Positions 43,646-53,245 are shown, numbered from the stretch's first letter. The stretch is 64,000 nucleotides of DNA from Paenibacillus sanguinis 2301083 = DSM 16941 (GCF_000374825.1 NZ_KB895381.1:186001-250000); one strand, 5' to 3'. Numbers and translations are program-made. Notes: generated by a model not told the origin, from the letters alone.

Positions 43646-44563
43646 TCAACGTCCTTCATGCTGCACCGTTTCCTCCAACGCTTCAATATAAGCGGCTCCC
43701 AGCTTGGTCAACTTGGCATTGCGATGGCAAATCCAGCCGACATTGATCGTTTCATTACTAGCCAGCGGCACCGGAATAATCTCATTACCGTTTAGATCAG
43801 AACTGAGTACCCCCGTGGAGATCGTGTATCCGTTAAGTCCAATCAACAGATTGAACAGAGTGGCCCGGTCGTTGACCTTGATGCTTTTGCGGTGAGTCAG
43901 TGTGCTCAGAATTTCCTCGGCAAAATGAAATGAGTTGAATTCCCCCTGCTCGAAGTAAAGATACGGATATTCCTCTAATTGCTCCAGCGTTACGATCGGA
44001 TGCTGTGCCAAGGGATTGCGAATACTGACGAAGACATGGGCTTTGGCTTTGAACAGGCTGTTAAAAATAAGATTGCCATCGTTAAGCAGGCGGTTGATCA
44101 CCTTGGAGTTGAACTCGTTAATATAAAGGATGCCAATTTCGCTGCGCTGGCTCTTTACGTCATTGATGATCTCATGAGTTTTCGTCTCGCGGAAGGCTAA
44201 TTCATATTCATCCTGCCCGTATTCATCCACCAGCTTCACGAAGGCGTTGACCGCGAAAGCGTAATGCTGTGTGGAGACGGAAAAATGCTGCGGCGATGGC
44301 TTGGCGTTGAGATATTGATTCTCCAGCAGCTCGGCCTGCTCAATCACCTGTCTGGCGTAAGCGAGAAATTCGGCCCCTTCCTTGGAGAGCAGGATTCCCT
44401 TGTTCGTCCGCTCAAAGATGGTGACACGAATGTTTTCCTCCAACTCGCGGATCGCATTGGAGAGGCTGGGCTGCGAAATGAACAGGCGCCGGGCCGCTTC
44501 ATTCATGGACCCCCGGTTAGCTACCTCTATAACGTAACGGAGCTGCTGCAACGTAATCTTCAC
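43646..44563 (-). CDS. LysR family regulator, probably of metE (MetR-like)
   Basis: 305 residues, GTG start with AAAGGGG upstream. N-terminal helix-turn-helix 'NRGSMNEAARRLFISQPSLSNAIRELEENIRVTIFERTNKG' (about 15-56), followed by the two-lobed effector domain. It is located immediately upstream of metE in the same direction, with a palindromic site between, which suggests activation of metE in response to homocysteine, as for MetR. CysL/CmbR-type roles in cysteine metabolism are the alternative. Confidence 0.9.
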   Translation of the reverse strand: MKITLQQLRYVIEVANRGSMNEAARRLFISQPSLSNAIRELEENIRVTIFERTNKGILLSKEGAEFLAYARQVIEQAELLENQYLNAKPSPQHFSVSTQHYAFAVNAFVKLVDEYGQDEYELAFRETKTHEIINDVKSQRSEIGILYINEFNSKVINRLLNDGNLIFNSLFKAKAHVFVSIRNPLAQHPIVTLEQLEEYPYLYFEQGEFNSFHFAEEILSTLTHRKSIKVNDRATLFNLLIGLNGYTISTGVLSSDLNGNEIIPVPLASNETINVGWICHRNAKLTKLGAAYIEALEETVQHEGR

Positions 44564-44943
44564 GCAGATGTCCCCTTTCTTTACTATTGTAGCTTTCCTT
44601 CAAAAAGCTTTGAGCTTCTTCAGAATCATTTTCTTCGCTTGCTTGTTATGCTAATCTTTATTTCACTTATTAGACTAGCTTTATAATATCACACAGCGGC
44701 AGACTCTTTCCTGGTTCCAGTGGGGAAATTAAGGAGGAGCCAATCAATTTTGTGTTAGGAAATATAACATATAAAAGCGTAAAACCCGTTCATTTTGTCC
44801 TGATGGCATAAAAACTACCATACAAAACCTCCATTTTAAATAAAAACGACTAATATATATTGACATGGTCGGAAAACAGGGATATAGTGAGAAAAAGTTT
44901 CTTAATGGTATAAGGTGTGAACCTTAGATCTTTCTGAATTTAG
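44564..44943. other. 380-base divergent control region between lysR and gntR genes
   Basis: No coding sequence. It is AT-rich on the left, then holds a strong plus-strand promoter (44860-44888) and a likely GntR operator (44911-44926). An unused AAGGAGGAGCC purine stretch lies at about 44730 without a following open frame of convincing length. Nothing else is recognised. Confidence 0.6.
44860..44926 (+). promoter_or_regulatory. Promoter and candidate GntR operator of the peptide operon
   Basis: TTGACA (44860-44865), 17-base spacer, TATAGT (44883-44888). Just past the expected start is TAAGGT-GTGA-ACCTTA (44911-44926), a 6-4-6 dyad of the size used by FadR-subfamily GntR proteins. This promoter should drive the whole run of genes to 55710. 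Confidence 0.8.
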
Positions 44944-45732
44944 ATGAACGGGTGTGATGCTGTGTCCTTGAATCTGCCATTGCAATTTGAGAAGGTAACC
45001 TCCAAGAAAATTAGCGACTTTATCTTCGGTCAATTGGAAGAAGCCATTATATTGAAGGAACTCAAGAGTGAGGAGCAAATTCCTTCGGAACGGGAACTGG
45101 CCGTTATATTTGGAGCGAGCCGTCTGGCGGTGCGCGAAGCGCTGGCCCAACTGGAAGAGCTGGGACTGGTAGAGAAGCGTGTTGGCGCGAAGGGCGGAAC
45201 CTTTATTTTGCCGCTAACGCTGAATTCACACCGACGTAATCGGGAAGAACTGATTAGGAACTGGAATGCGCTGTTGGAGGTCTTCGAGTACCGGACCATC
45301 GTAGAGCCGCAGGCGGCTTATTTAGCCGCCCGGAAGATGACCGATGAGGCCCTCGGCAAGCTGAAGGAATATATTGAGGCAAGTGCCGATCCCGATTGTC
45401 CCCGTGAGACCTTCCGGGCGCTGGATGTACAGATCCATCTGAGCGTGGCCAAGGCTTCCGCGAATGCATACTTGTATCGTTCAATCCGGCAGATTCGCAC
45501 CAAGATCAACCCTGCGCTGGATTTAATGCCTTATAATGATGCGATTCGTTCGCATAATAACGAGGAGCACCAGGCGTTGTATCAGGCTTTGTCCCGGCGC
45601 GACGCCGAGGCTTCCAGAGCTATCATGTTCCGACATATCAGTCAGTCGGCTGATGCCATATACTCACGAATATTCGAGGAGCGAGAGGATACTCTCCCAA
45701 CGCAGAACTCGACACTCACATCAAGATCATAA
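44944..45732 (+). CDS. GntR family regulator, FadR subfamily
   Basis: 262 residues if the ATG at 44944 is used; a GTG at 44962 is a possible alternative and neither has a convincing RBS. Winged helix-turn-helix 'IFGQLEEAIILKELKSEEQIPSERELAVIFGASRLAVREALAQLEELGLVEKRVGAKGG' (about 28-88), then an all-helical FCD effector domain ('FEYRTIVEPQAAYLAARKMT', 'ALDVQIHLSVAKASANAYLYRSIRQI', 'EHQALYQALSRRDAEASRAIMFRHI') with the Asp/His residues that bind metal and carboxylates. It probably represses the downstream peptide-uptake operon until an inducer, such as an amino acid derivative, appears. Confidence 0.9.
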   Translation: MNGCDAVSLNLPLQFEKVTSKKISDFIFGQLEEAIILKELKSEEQIPSERELAVIFGASRLAVREALAQLEELGLVEKRVGAKGGTFILPLTLNSHRRNREELIRNWNALLEVFEYRTIVEPQAAYLAARKMTDEALGKLKEYIEASADPDCPRETFRALDVQIHLSVAKASANAYLYRSIRQIRTKINPALDLMPYNDAIRSHNNEEHQALYQALSRRDAEASRAIMFRHISQSADAIYSRIFEEREDTLPTQNSTLTSRS

Positions 45733-45747
45733 GGAGGCAGAACCGTT

Positions 45748-46932
45748 TTGAATATGGACGAGCTGCTGCAACAATCACAACAACTGCAAGAACAATTGAT
45801 TGCCTGGAGAAGAGATTTCCACCAACACCCGGAAACGGCTTACGAGGAGCTTCGCACTGCTGCTGCCGTAGAGCAGCATTTGCGGGGGCTGGGTCTGGAG
45901 GTTACCGCCGGTATAGGCAGAACCGGGGTTGTGGCTCTGCTCCGCGGTGAGGAGCCTGGTCCGACAATCGGCTTGCGGGCTGACATGGACGCTCTGCCAA
46001 TTCAGGATCAGAAGACTGCGGATTATGCCTCGCGGACACCGGGGAAGGCCCATCTGTGTGGACATGATGCCCATACTTCTATGCTGATGGGGGCGGCCAA
46101 GCTGCTTACCGAATACGGCAAGCCGAAGCGGGGCAATATTAAGTTTATTTTCCAGCCTGCGGAAGAGGGGTATGCCGGGGCCAAGGCCATGATGGACGAC
46201 GGTGTGCTGGACAATCCGAAGGTGGATGTTATGGTTGGCCTGCATGTGTATCCTGGCTTGCCTACAGGCGCTATCGGAGGCAATAAAGGCGTGGCCTTTG
46301 CTTCTGCCGATCCTATCGAGATCGAGATTATTGGCAGCGGAGGTCATGCCGCGAGACCCCACGAGGGGATCGATGCGATCGCCGCTGCTGCACAAGTGGT
46401 CACGGCATTGCAAAATGTGACCAGCCGCATGGTCGACCCGCTGGAGCCAGCCGTGGTCACCATCGGTACCATTCACGGCGGAGACATGGCGACGGCCATC
46501 GCTTCGTCCGTGCGGATGACGGGAACCGTAAGGACCCTCTCTCCGCAGGTACGCAAACAAATGCCGACCCTCATTGAGAGAGCGGTCAAGGGAGCTTCCC
46601 AAACATTAGGAGCGGATTACAAATTCTCCTATGAGGCCAGCTATCCGCCGGTTATGAATGACGAGAAGATGGTGGATTTCGTCATGGAGACCAGCGAGAA
46701 GCTCTTCGGCAAGTCGGTGTGGACGCCGCTCAAGCCTTCTACAGGCGGTGAGGACTTCGCGTTCTACTCTGAAGCCGTACCTAGCGTATTTTTCCGTCTT
46801 GGCGTCAATGCCGGCGAGGAGCGGACCAGCTATCCGCTGCATCATCCGATGTTCGACCTTGATGAGAAGGCGATGCCTCATGGAGTGGCCTTGTTGTCTT
46901 CCATTGCACTGGCGTATTTAGAACTTACTTGA
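45748..46932 (+). CDS. M20D family amidohydrolase (aminoacylase/carboxypeptidase-like)
   Basis: 394 residues. TTG start with AAGGAGG ten bases upstream; the ATG two codons later is too far. 'WRRDFHQHPETAYEELRTAAAVEQHL' opens the protein, 'HLCGHDAHTSMLMGAAKLL' binds metal, 'FIFQPAEEGYAGAKAMMDDGVL' holds the catalytic Glu, and 'GSGGHAARPHEGIDAIAAAAQVV' starts the lid domain. Only about half of its residues look alike to the M20 protein at 11151-12347. It is the first enzyme of a Dpp-type operon and probably deacylates or hydrolyses the imported peptide-like compounds. Confidence 0.92.
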   Translation: MNMDELLQQSQQLQEQLIAWRRDFHQHPETAYEELRTAAAVEQHLRGLGLEVTAGIGRTGVVALLRGEEPGPTIGLRADMDALPIQDQKTADYASRTPGKAHLCGHDAHTSMLMGAAKLLTEYGKPKRGNIKFIFQPAEEGYAGAKAMMDDGVLDNPKVDVMVGLHVYPGLPTGAIGGNKGVAFASADPIEIEIIGSGGHAARPHEGIDAIAAAAQVVTALQNVTSRMVDPLEPAVVTIGTIHGGDMATAIASSVRMTGTVRTLSPQVRKQMPTLIERAVKGASQTLGADYKFSYEASYPPVMNDEKMVDFVMETSEKLFGKSVWTPLKPSTGGEDFAFYSEAVPSVFFRLGVNAGEERTSYPLHHPMFDLDEKAMPHGVALLSSIALAYLELT

Positions 46933-46950
46933 TAACTAGGGGGCATACAC

Positions 46951-48510
46951 GTGAAGAAAACATGGATAAAGAGTATTACAGCAATCGTGTTGGTGATGTT
47001 GGTGGTCTCGGGTTGCGGCAGTGCTGCAAACAATCCGGTGGCAGACCCGGGTGCGAACAATACAAGTCCTAATAACGGAACGCTGACCATTGCGAATGCT
47101 ACGGATATTGAAAGCTTTGATTTTCACAACAATAACACCACGGTCAGTGAGTCTGTTCTGGTGAATATGTTTGATTACCTGCTCAAAAATGATAATGATG
47201 GCAACAAGCTGCCGGTTCTTGCGAGTTCCTGGGAACAGGTAGATGATACAACATGGAGATTTGTGCTTCGTGACGACGTCACCTTCCATAACGGAGATCC
47301 GTTTACAGCGGCAGATGTCAAATTCACGCTGGAGCGCGTAGCCACGGATGGCACGCTGAAGCAAAATTCGCTGTACAAGCAAATTAGTGCGGTGAATATT
47401 GTGGATGATCATACGGTAGATATCGTGACCGATGGTCCGGACCCCCTCTTGTTAAACCGTTTGTCGCGGATGGGCGCGGGGATGTTGCCTTCAAAATATA
47501 TCGAAGAAAAGGGCATGGATGAATTTTTGAAGGCTCCTGTAGGTACCGGGCCTTACAAATTCGGAAGCTGGCAACGCGATGACCGGGTTGAGCTCTTGAA
47601 GAATGAGAATTATTTTGGCGATGCGCCTAAATGGGACAAGGTGGTCTTCCGTGCCATTCCTGAAGCCTCTACCCGTGTCTCTGAATTGTTGACCGGTGGG
47701 GTGGATATTATCGCTTCGGTTCCATCCACAGATGTGGGTCGCATCGAGAGTGAGGGCATGAAGGTGGTAACCGCCCCGATTCAGCGGGTTCTCCAGCTTA
47801 TTCTGCGCCATACAGAAGGTACGCCAACGGCTGATCCCCGGGTTCGCGAGGCGATTGATCTGGCAATTGACAAAAAGGCGATTGTCGACAGCATTGCCGG
47901 AGGTGCAGGCATTCTGACCCGTACCTCGGTGACACCGGGCAACTTTGGCGCCGATCCAAGTCTATACGAGCAATCCTTGTATGATCCGGAGCAAGCCAAG
48001 CAATTGCTGCAAGATGCCGGGTATGCTAACGGTGGTCCCGAGGTCTCCATGTCGGTTCAATCACAATACAGCGAATATGCTCAGGTCGTAGCAGCTATGC
48101 TGACAGAGGTAGGCTTCAAGGTGAATCTGGACGTATTGGAGGCCAGCACCTTCAGCGAGAAGATGACCTCCAAGACCTTTGGCGAGATGTTTATGATCGG
48201 AATTGGCAACTCCATGAACGATGCTTCCAATAACTACACCCGCTATTTGGCGGAGCGCGCCAAGGGTGAAACGGATTATAACAATCCGAAGGTTGAAGAA
48301 CTGCTGCAAGCCGCTGCACAAAACATGAATCCCGAAGAACGCGAGAAGCAATACCAGCAGGTTCAACAGATCTTCGCCGATGAGCGTCCAGCAGTATATC
48401 TGTTCCAGATGGAAGGCATGTATGGCGTAGGGGCGAAGGTGGATTTCTCGCCACGCCGGGATGAAATGTATTTTGTGGATGAGATTGCACCGAAAAACGA
48501 ATTGAACTAG
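46951..48510 (+). CDS. Peptide ABC transporter substrate-binding lipoprotein (DppA/OppA family)
   Basis: 519 residues, GTG start. Lipobox 'VVSGC' with Cys22. The family 5 binding-protein landmarks are 'TWRFVLRDDVTFHNGDPFTAADVKFTLERV', 'VGTGPYKFGSWQRDDRVELLKNENYFG' and 'AIDLAIDKKAIVDSIAGGAG'. It binds di- or oligopeptides, or other amide or nickel-type ligands, outside the membrane. A long hairpin just after its stop codon is likely to raise its mRNA level over the permease genes. Confidence 0.94.
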   Translation: MKKTWIKSITAIVLVMLVVSGCGSAANNPVADPGANNTSPNNGTLTIANATDIESFDFHNNNTTVSESVLVNMFDYLLKNDNDGNKLPVLASSWEQVDDTTWRFVLRDDVTFHNGDPFTAADVKFTLERVATDGTLKQNSLYKQISAVNIVDDHTVDIVTDGPDPLLLNRLSRMGAGMLPSKYIEEKGMDEFLKAPVGTGPYKFGSWQRDDRVELLKNENYFGDAPKWDKVVFRAIPEASTRVSELLTGGVDIIASVPSTDVGRIESEGMKVVTAPIQRVLQLILRHTEGTPTADPRVREAIDLAIDKKAIVDSIAGGAGILTRTSVTPGNFGADPSLYEQSLYDPEQAKQLLQDAGYANGGPEVSMSVQSQYSEYAQVVAAMLTEVGFKVNLDVLEASTFSEKMTSKTFGEMFMIGIGNSMNDASNNYTRYLAERAKGETDYNNPKVEELLQAAAQNMNPEEREKQYQQVQQIFADERPAVYLFQMEGMYGVGAKVDFSPRRDEMYFVDEIAPKNELN

Positions 48511-48513
48511 GCA

Positions 48514-48556
48514 GCGGGAAGCGGGCGGGAATCTTGATTCTCCGCCTGCTTCCCGT
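48514..48556 (+). repeat. Long intercistronic hairpin after the binding-protein gene
   Basis: A stem of about 20 bp with a few G-U pairs (GCGGGAAGCGGGCGG... against ...CCGCCTGCTTCCCGT, inner GAATC/GATTC) with a two-base loop. There is no T-run, so it is not a classical terminator. Hairpins in this position protect the upstream mRNA from 3' exonucleases and give the excess of binding protein over permease seen in many importers. Confidence 0.7.
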
Positions 48557-48580
48557 CCATTCACCGGGGAGGACGACGCT

Positions 48581-49498
48581 GTGGGCAAATTTATTGCGAA
48601 ATCATTATTGCAAATGATACCTGTGCTCGTGTTGATTTCGCTGATTGTATTTATACTTGTTCGGGTTACCGGCGACCCGGTCGCCTTGATGCTTCCCGAG
48701 ACGGCGACGGATGAGGACAGGGCTTTGCTTACGCAGGAACTGGGCTTGAACGAGCCGCTTTACAAGCAATACGGATTGTTTATCATGAATGCGGTCCAGG
48801 GCGATTTTGGTACTTCCTTTCGCTATAATCAGCCAGCATTGCCGCTTGTGCTGGAGCGGTTGCCTGCCAGCTTTGAATTGGCGGTAGCGGCTATGGTATT
48901 TGCCATCGTCATTGCCGTGCCTGCGGGCATTTGGTCAGCAGTCAAACGCAATACCTTCTCCGATTTGTTCATCTCGGGGTTCTCTGTATTGGGCAAGGCC
49001 ATGCCTAACTTCTGGATGGGGATCATGTTGATTTTGTTCTTGTCTGTCATTTTCAAGATCTTTCCCGTATCCGGACGAGGCGGCTTCAGCCATCTGGTTC
49101 TGCCCGCTGTAACGCTTGGTGTAGGTCTGGCGGCGCAAATGACGAGATTAATCCGCTCCAGCATGCTGGAGATTTTGAGTCAGGACTATATTCGTACGGC
49201 TCGCAGCAAGGGGATTGTGGAGGCGGTTGTGGTTGGCAAGCACGCCTTGCGCAATGGGCTTATACCCGTTGTAACGATTATGAGCCTGCAATTTACCAGC
49301 TTGATTGGCGGCACACTGATTACGGAGACGGTGTTCGCCTGGCCCGGTCTTGGCCAACTGCTGGTATCGGCGGTAAATACCCATGATATGGCGATTGTGC
49401 AGGCGGCTGTATTCGTAATTGCCGTATTCGTTATTTTGATGAACCTGCTAACGGACGTAGTCTATCGGCTGCTCGATCCACGCATCAAGTATAGCTAA
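48581..49498 (+). CDS. Peptide ABC transporter permease, DppB type
   Basis: 305 residues, GTG start with GGGGAGG upstream. Landmarks: 'LLQMIPVLVLISLIVFILVRVTGDPVALMLPE' at the N-terminus, 'DEDRALLTQELGLNEPLYKQYG', and the EAA region 'DYIRTARSKGIVEAVVVGKHALRNGLIPVVTI' with 'GGTLITETVFAWPGLGQLLVSAV'. Six transmembrane helices. Partner of the DppC-type permease next door. Confidence 0.95.
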   Translation: MGKFIAKSLLQMIPVLVLISLIVFILVRVTGDPVALMLPETATDEDRALLTQELGLNEPLYKQYGLFIMNAVQGDFGTSFRYNQPALPLVLERLPASFELAVAAMVFAIVIAVPAGIWSAVKRNTFSDLFISGFSVLGKAMPNFWMGIMLILFLSVIFKIFPVSGRGGFSHLVLPAVTLGVGLAAQMTRLIRSSMLEILSQDYIRTARSKGIVEAVVVGKHALRNGLIPVVTIMSLQFTSLIGGTLITETVFAWPGLGQLLVSAVNTHDMAIVQAAVFVIAVFVILMNLLTDVVYRLLDPRIKYS

Positions 49499-49516
49499 GG
49501 AAGGGGGAGGATCATA

Positions 49517-50449
49517 TTGGCAGCTTCATCATCTTCGTCATCAAATTTACAATTGCCCGGGACTGACGAGCTAGAACCTATCGCTGTGCGGCAGCGCGGC
49601 TTCAGGCATGTTCTCAGGCTTCTCTTGAAAAGTAAAACAGGCACCGTTGGTGCGGCATTAGTGCTGATTGTTGTGCTGATTGCCGTCTTTGCCCCTCTCC
49701 TGGCTACGCATAACCCGGGGCAGGTAGATCCGATTAATCGGCTTAAGCCTCCATCATGGCTTAACGAGGGAGCCAGCGGGCATTTGTTGGGAACAGATAA
49801 TCTGGGGCGCGACATTTGGAGCCGGATTGTCTACGGGTCACGGGTATCCCTGATTGTGGGGATAGGCGCCGTCCTCGTATCCGGAGCGATTGGTGCGGTA
49901 TTGGGCTTGCTGGCCGCCTATTACGGCCGTTGGGTAGACGCTTTGATTATGCGTGTGGCCGATGCCTTTATTGCCATCCCGACCATTTTGCTGATGCTGG
50001 TCGTGTTGGCTGTGGTGGGTCCTGGGCTAGGTACACTGATCTTCGTCATTGGATTTACGAATTGGGTGTCTTATGCCAGAGTGGTGCGCGGCGAGGTGCT
50101 GAGCATTAAGGAGCGGGATTTCGTCAAGGCAGCCAAGGCGGTCGGCTCCCGCAACAGCCGGGTAATCTTTCGACATATTCTGCCCAACGTGTTATCCTCC
50201 TTCATTGTGATATCGGGGATGAACGTGGCCACAACCATTATTCTGGAGGCTTCGCTGAGCTTCCTGGGCCTGGGCATTACGCCGCCGGATGTGTCCTGGG
50301 GCGGGATGCTGAGCGATGGACGCCAGTATGTGGCAACGAGCTGGTGGGTAGCCACCTTCCCTGGTATTGCTATTACGGTAACTGTGCTGGGCGTTATATT
50401 TCTGGGCGATTGGCTGCGTGATGTCCTGGACCCGCGGATGAAAGCTTAA
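49517..50449 (+). CDS. Peptide ABC transporter permease, DppC type
   Basis: 310 residues, TTG start with GGGGGAGG six bases upstream. A Ser-rich cytoplasmic N-terminus is followed by 'GAALVLIVVLIAVFAPLLATHNPGQVDP', 'HLLGTDNLGRDIWSRIVYGSRVSLIVGIGAVLVSG' and the EAA loop 'VKAAKAVGSRNSRVIFRHILPNVLSS'. All are standard for DppC/OppC. Confidence 0.95.
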   Translation: MAASSSSSSNLQLPGTDELEPIAVRQRGFRHVLRLLLKSKTGTVGAALVLIVVLIAVFAPLLATHNPGQVDPINRLKPPSWLNEGASGHLLGTDNLGRDIWSRIVYGSRVSLIVGIGAVLVSGAIGAVLGLLAAYYGRWVDALIMRVADAFIAIPTILLMLVVLAVVGPGLGTLIFVIGFTNWVSYARVVRGEVLSIKERDFVKAAKAVGSRNSRVIFRHILPNVLSSFIVISGMNVATTIILEASLSFLGLGITPPDVSWGGMLSDGRQYVATSWWVATFPGIAITVTVLGVIFLGDWLRDVLDPRMKA

Positions 50450-50484
50450 CGACTGAGTGTGAAGCAGAAGGAGGCGATGCGAAC

Positions 50485-51456
50485 ATGAGTTTACTTGAAG
50501 TAAAATCGCTAAGAACGGTTTTTCATACGGATAATGGGACGATCCCGTCGGTCAATGGTGTCAGCTTCTCTGTGCAGGCCGGCGAGACGCTGGCGATCGT
50601 TGGTGAATCCGGCTGCGGCAAGAGCGTCACCTCCCTGTCTATCATGCGGCTGGTGGCCGCACCCGGGAAGATTGAGGGCGGCTCCATTCTGTTTAAGGGC
50701 GAGGATCTCTTGAAGCTGTCTCCTCCGAAGATGCGAAATGTTCGGGGGAACGAGATTTCGATGATTTTCCAGGAGCCGATGACATCGCTGAACCCCGTAT
50801 TTACCATCGGCTATCAAATTGCCGAAGTGCTGCGCAGACACCGCGGCTTGAGCAAGCCAGCGGCCAAGGCTCAAAGCATTGAAATGCTGGAGAAGGTTGG
50901 AATTCCGGCCGCGGCCAAGGTAGCTGCACAATTCCCCCATCAGTTATCCGGCGGGATGCGTCAGCGGGTGATGATTGCCATTGCACTAGCCTGCAAGCCG
51001 AAGCTGCTGATTGCCGATGAACCGACGACTGCTTTGGACGTGACGATTCAGGCGCAAATTCTGGAGCTGATCGATGAACTGGCCAAGAAGGAAAACACCG
51101 GTGTGATCCTGATTACACATGACCTGGGTGTCGTGGCAGAAATGGCTGACCGGGTCGTTGTGATGTATGCTGGCGAAATCGTGGAGGAAGCAACCGTATA
51201 TGAGCTGTTTGAGCGTCCCGGACATCCCTATACCATCGGCTTGATGGGCTCTTTACCTACGATGACGGAGCAGAAGGAGCGGCTGGACTCCATTCCGGGC
51301 TCTGTGCCGAATTTGTTGCAAATGCCGTCCGGCTGCCCCTTCCATCCCCGTTGTCCCTATGCGCAAGATATCTGTCGCCAGATCAAGCCTGCATTGGAAG
51401 AGAAACGGGCTGGCCACCGGGTTAGCTGCCATCGTGCCGAGGAGGTTGCTCTATGA
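50485..51456 (+). CDS. Peptide ABC transporter ATP-binding protein, DppD type
   Basis: 323 residues. Walker A 'GESGCGKSV', Q-loop 'MIFQEPMTSLNPVFTIG', signature 'LSGGMRQRVMIAIALAC', Walker B 'LLIADEPTTALDV' and the C-terminal extension with cysteines 'SGCPFHPRCPYAQDICRQIKP', which in DppD/OppD proteins holds an iron-sulfur cluster. It overlaps the next ATPase gene by four bases; the two form a heterodimer. Confidence 0.96.
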   Translation: MSLLEVKSLRTVFHTDNGTIPSVNGVSFSVQAGETLAIVGESGCGKSVTSLSIMRLVAAPGKIEGGSILFKGEDLLKLSPPKMRNVRGNEISMIFQEPMTSLNPVFTIGYQIAEVLRRHRGLSKPAAKAQSIEMLEKVGIPAAAKVAAQFPHQLSGGMRQRVMIAIALACKPKLLIADEPTTALDVTIQAQILELIDELAKKENTGVILITHDLGVVAEMADRVVVMYAGEIVEEATVYELFERPGHPYTIGLMGSLPTMTEQKERLDSIPGSVPNLLQMPSGCPFHPRCPYAQDICRQIKPALEEKRAGHRVSCHRAEEVAL

Positions 51457-52466
51457 ATGAACAACAAAGCGAGACGGCCCCTCTGCTGGAGGTGCACGGT
51501 CTCAAGAAGTATTATCCAATCACTAAAGGGTGGCTGAACCGGAGCGGTGGTGCTGTTCGTGCTGTGGATGGCCTAACGTTTAACGTATACCCCGGGGAGA
51601 CGCTGGGACTTGTTGGTGAATCCGGCTGCGGCAAGTCGACGACCGGACAATTGATCACCCGGTTGCTCGAACCAACAGCGGGTGAGGTTGTGTTTGACGG
51701 CAAGCCGTTGACTGACATGAGTGGAGAAGCGCTCAGGGAGATCAGACGGGATGTGCAATTTATTTTCCAGGACCCGTACTCTTCGCTTAATCCGCGAATG
51801 AAGGTCTTTGATATCGTAGCAGAGCCGTTGATCGTACACGGCTTGGCTTCAGGCAAGGAGCTGCGCAACGAGGTGCTGCGGTTGCTGGAAACGGTGGGGC
51901 TGGGTGAGCATCATATCGATCGGCACCCTCATGAGTTCAGCGGTGGGCAGCGCCAGCGGATCGGGATTGCCCGGGCACTTGCCTTGAGACCGAAGCTGAT
52001 CGTGTGCGATGAGCCAGTATCTGCGCTGGATGTGTCAATTCAGGCGCAAATCCTTAATTTGCTTAAAGATTTACAGGAGCAGTTTCATTTGACTTATATA
52101 TTTATCGCCCACGGCTTGCCGACGGTCAAGCATATCAGCGACCGGATTGCTGTCATGTATCTGGGTAAAATTGTGGAGATGGCCAAGCGGGATGAACTGT
52201 TTGCCAGACCTCTGCATCCTTATACCGAGGCATTGCTTGCCGCGGTTCCGGTTCCTGATCCCCGGCTGCGCAAGAAGCGGAAGCCGCTGTCCGGAGAGAT
52301 GCCAAGCCCGGCGAATCCGCCGCAGGGCTGCGCGTTTCATACGCGTTGTCCCTACGCGCAAGAGACATGCCGGCAGCATATTCCTGAGCTTGTAGACCAT
52401 GGAGACGGACATTTGGCAGCATGTCATTTTCCCTTAGATACCGATAAAGGAGGCCTGGAAGCATGA
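51453..52466 (+). CDS. Peptide ABC transporter ATP-binding protein, DppF type
   Basis: 337 residues. Walker A 'GESGCGKSTTGQLI', Q-loop 'FIFQDPYSSLNPRMKV', signature 'FSGGQRQRIGIARALAL', Walker B 'LIVCDEPVSALDVSIQ' and the cysteine-containing tail 'GCAFHTRCPYAQETCRQHIPEL'. The normal switch histidine motif SHDL is replaced: 'YIFIAHGLPTVKHISDR' has AHGL in place of AHDL, so the D-to-G change next to the H-loop is notable. It overlaps the next gene by four bases. Confidence 0.95.
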   Translation: MNEQQSETAPLLEVHGLKKYYPITKGWLNRSGGAVRAVDGLTFNVYPGETLGLVGESGCGKSTTGQLITRLLEPTAGEVVFDGKPLTDMSGEALREIRRDVQFIFQDPYSSLNPRMKVFDIVAEPLIVHGLASGKELRNEVLRLLETVGLGEHHIDRHPHEFSGGQRQRIGIARALALRPKLIVCDEPVSALDVSIQAQILNLLKDLQEQFHLTYIFIAHGLPTVKHISDRIAVMYLGKIVEMAKRDELFARPLHPYTEALLAAVPVPDPRLRKKRKPLSGEMPSPANPPQGCAFHTRCPYAQETCRQHIPELVDHGDGHLAACHFPLDTDKGGLEA

Positions 52467-53209
52467 AGAACAGTTCCTTGATGAAGGAAATGAGCTGGAC
52501 AGAGTTCCGGGAACGTAAGGCCAAGACAGATTTGGTAATCTTGCCAGTGGGAGCCTTTGAGGTATACGGTCCCCATTTGCCGCTCGGTTCAGACACACTG
52601 GTGGCTGCAGGGTTGGCTGAGCGTGTTGCCCGGCGGGTTGATGCTCTGATTGGACCTACGCTTGAGGTAGGAGATTCCTCGATGCTGGATGAATTCCCGG
52701 GTACGGTCACTATACGTCCTGAGCATTTCAAAGCCTATTTAAATGATGTAGTGAACAGCTTGCTGAAATGGGGCTTCAAGGATTTCCTGTTTATCAACGG
52801 CCATGCGGGCAATGTACCGATGATCAGCCAAATTGCCTATTCCCTGCGGGAACGCCCGGACATTCGCAAGGCACAGATCGATGTATGGCGGTTTATGCAG
52901 CGCGTTGATCAGAATGTGCTGGAGTCCGGACCGCTGGCCCATTCCCATGCTGGTGAAGCCGGGACATCGGTTATGCTGGCGTTACATCCGGAGCTTGTGA
53001 ACTTGGAGAAGACCCTGTCTGTCGAGCGCAAGAAGCAGGATGCCTTCCCTGAAATCATGAAGTACGGCAAGCTGTCAGACAATAGCGAATGGGGCACGGT
53101 AGGTCACTCGAATCAGGCCTCGGCTGAGAAGGGCCAAATTCTGGTGGACCGTGCGGTGGAACGAATCGTGCAATTTCTAGGTGATGTCTGGGACATTCCC
53201 GGGAAATAA
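52463..53209 (+). CDS. Creatininase family amidohydrolase
   Basis: 248 residues. Metal-binding motifs of the creatininase/MftE/ArfB family: 'LPVGAFEVYGPHLPLGSDTLVAAGLAE' (Glu, His, Asp), 'FLFINGHAGNVPMI' (His) and 'GPLAHSHAGEAGTSVMLALHPELV' (His, Glu). Members hydrolyse cyclic amides such as creatinine, or formamide-type bonds, using zinc or iron. It is translationally coupled to the ATPase gene of a peptide importer, which suggests it opens a cyclic amide or lactam in the imported compound. Confidence 0.9.
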   Translation: MKNSSLMKEMSWTEFRERKAKTDLVILPVGAFEVYGPHLPLGSDTLVAAGLAERVARRVDALIGPTLEVGDSSMLDEFPGTVTIRPEHFKAYLNDVVNSLLKWGFKDFLFINGHAGNVPMISQIAYSLRERPDIRKAQIDVWRFMQRVDQNVLESGPLAHSHAGEAGTSVMLALHPELVNLEKTLSVERKKQDAFPEIMKYGKLSDNSEWGTVGHSNQASAEKGQILVDRAVERIVQFLGDVWDIPGK

Positions 53210-53245
53210 CGGGTTGTCAGTGAACTGATACGAGGAGGGATTGGC

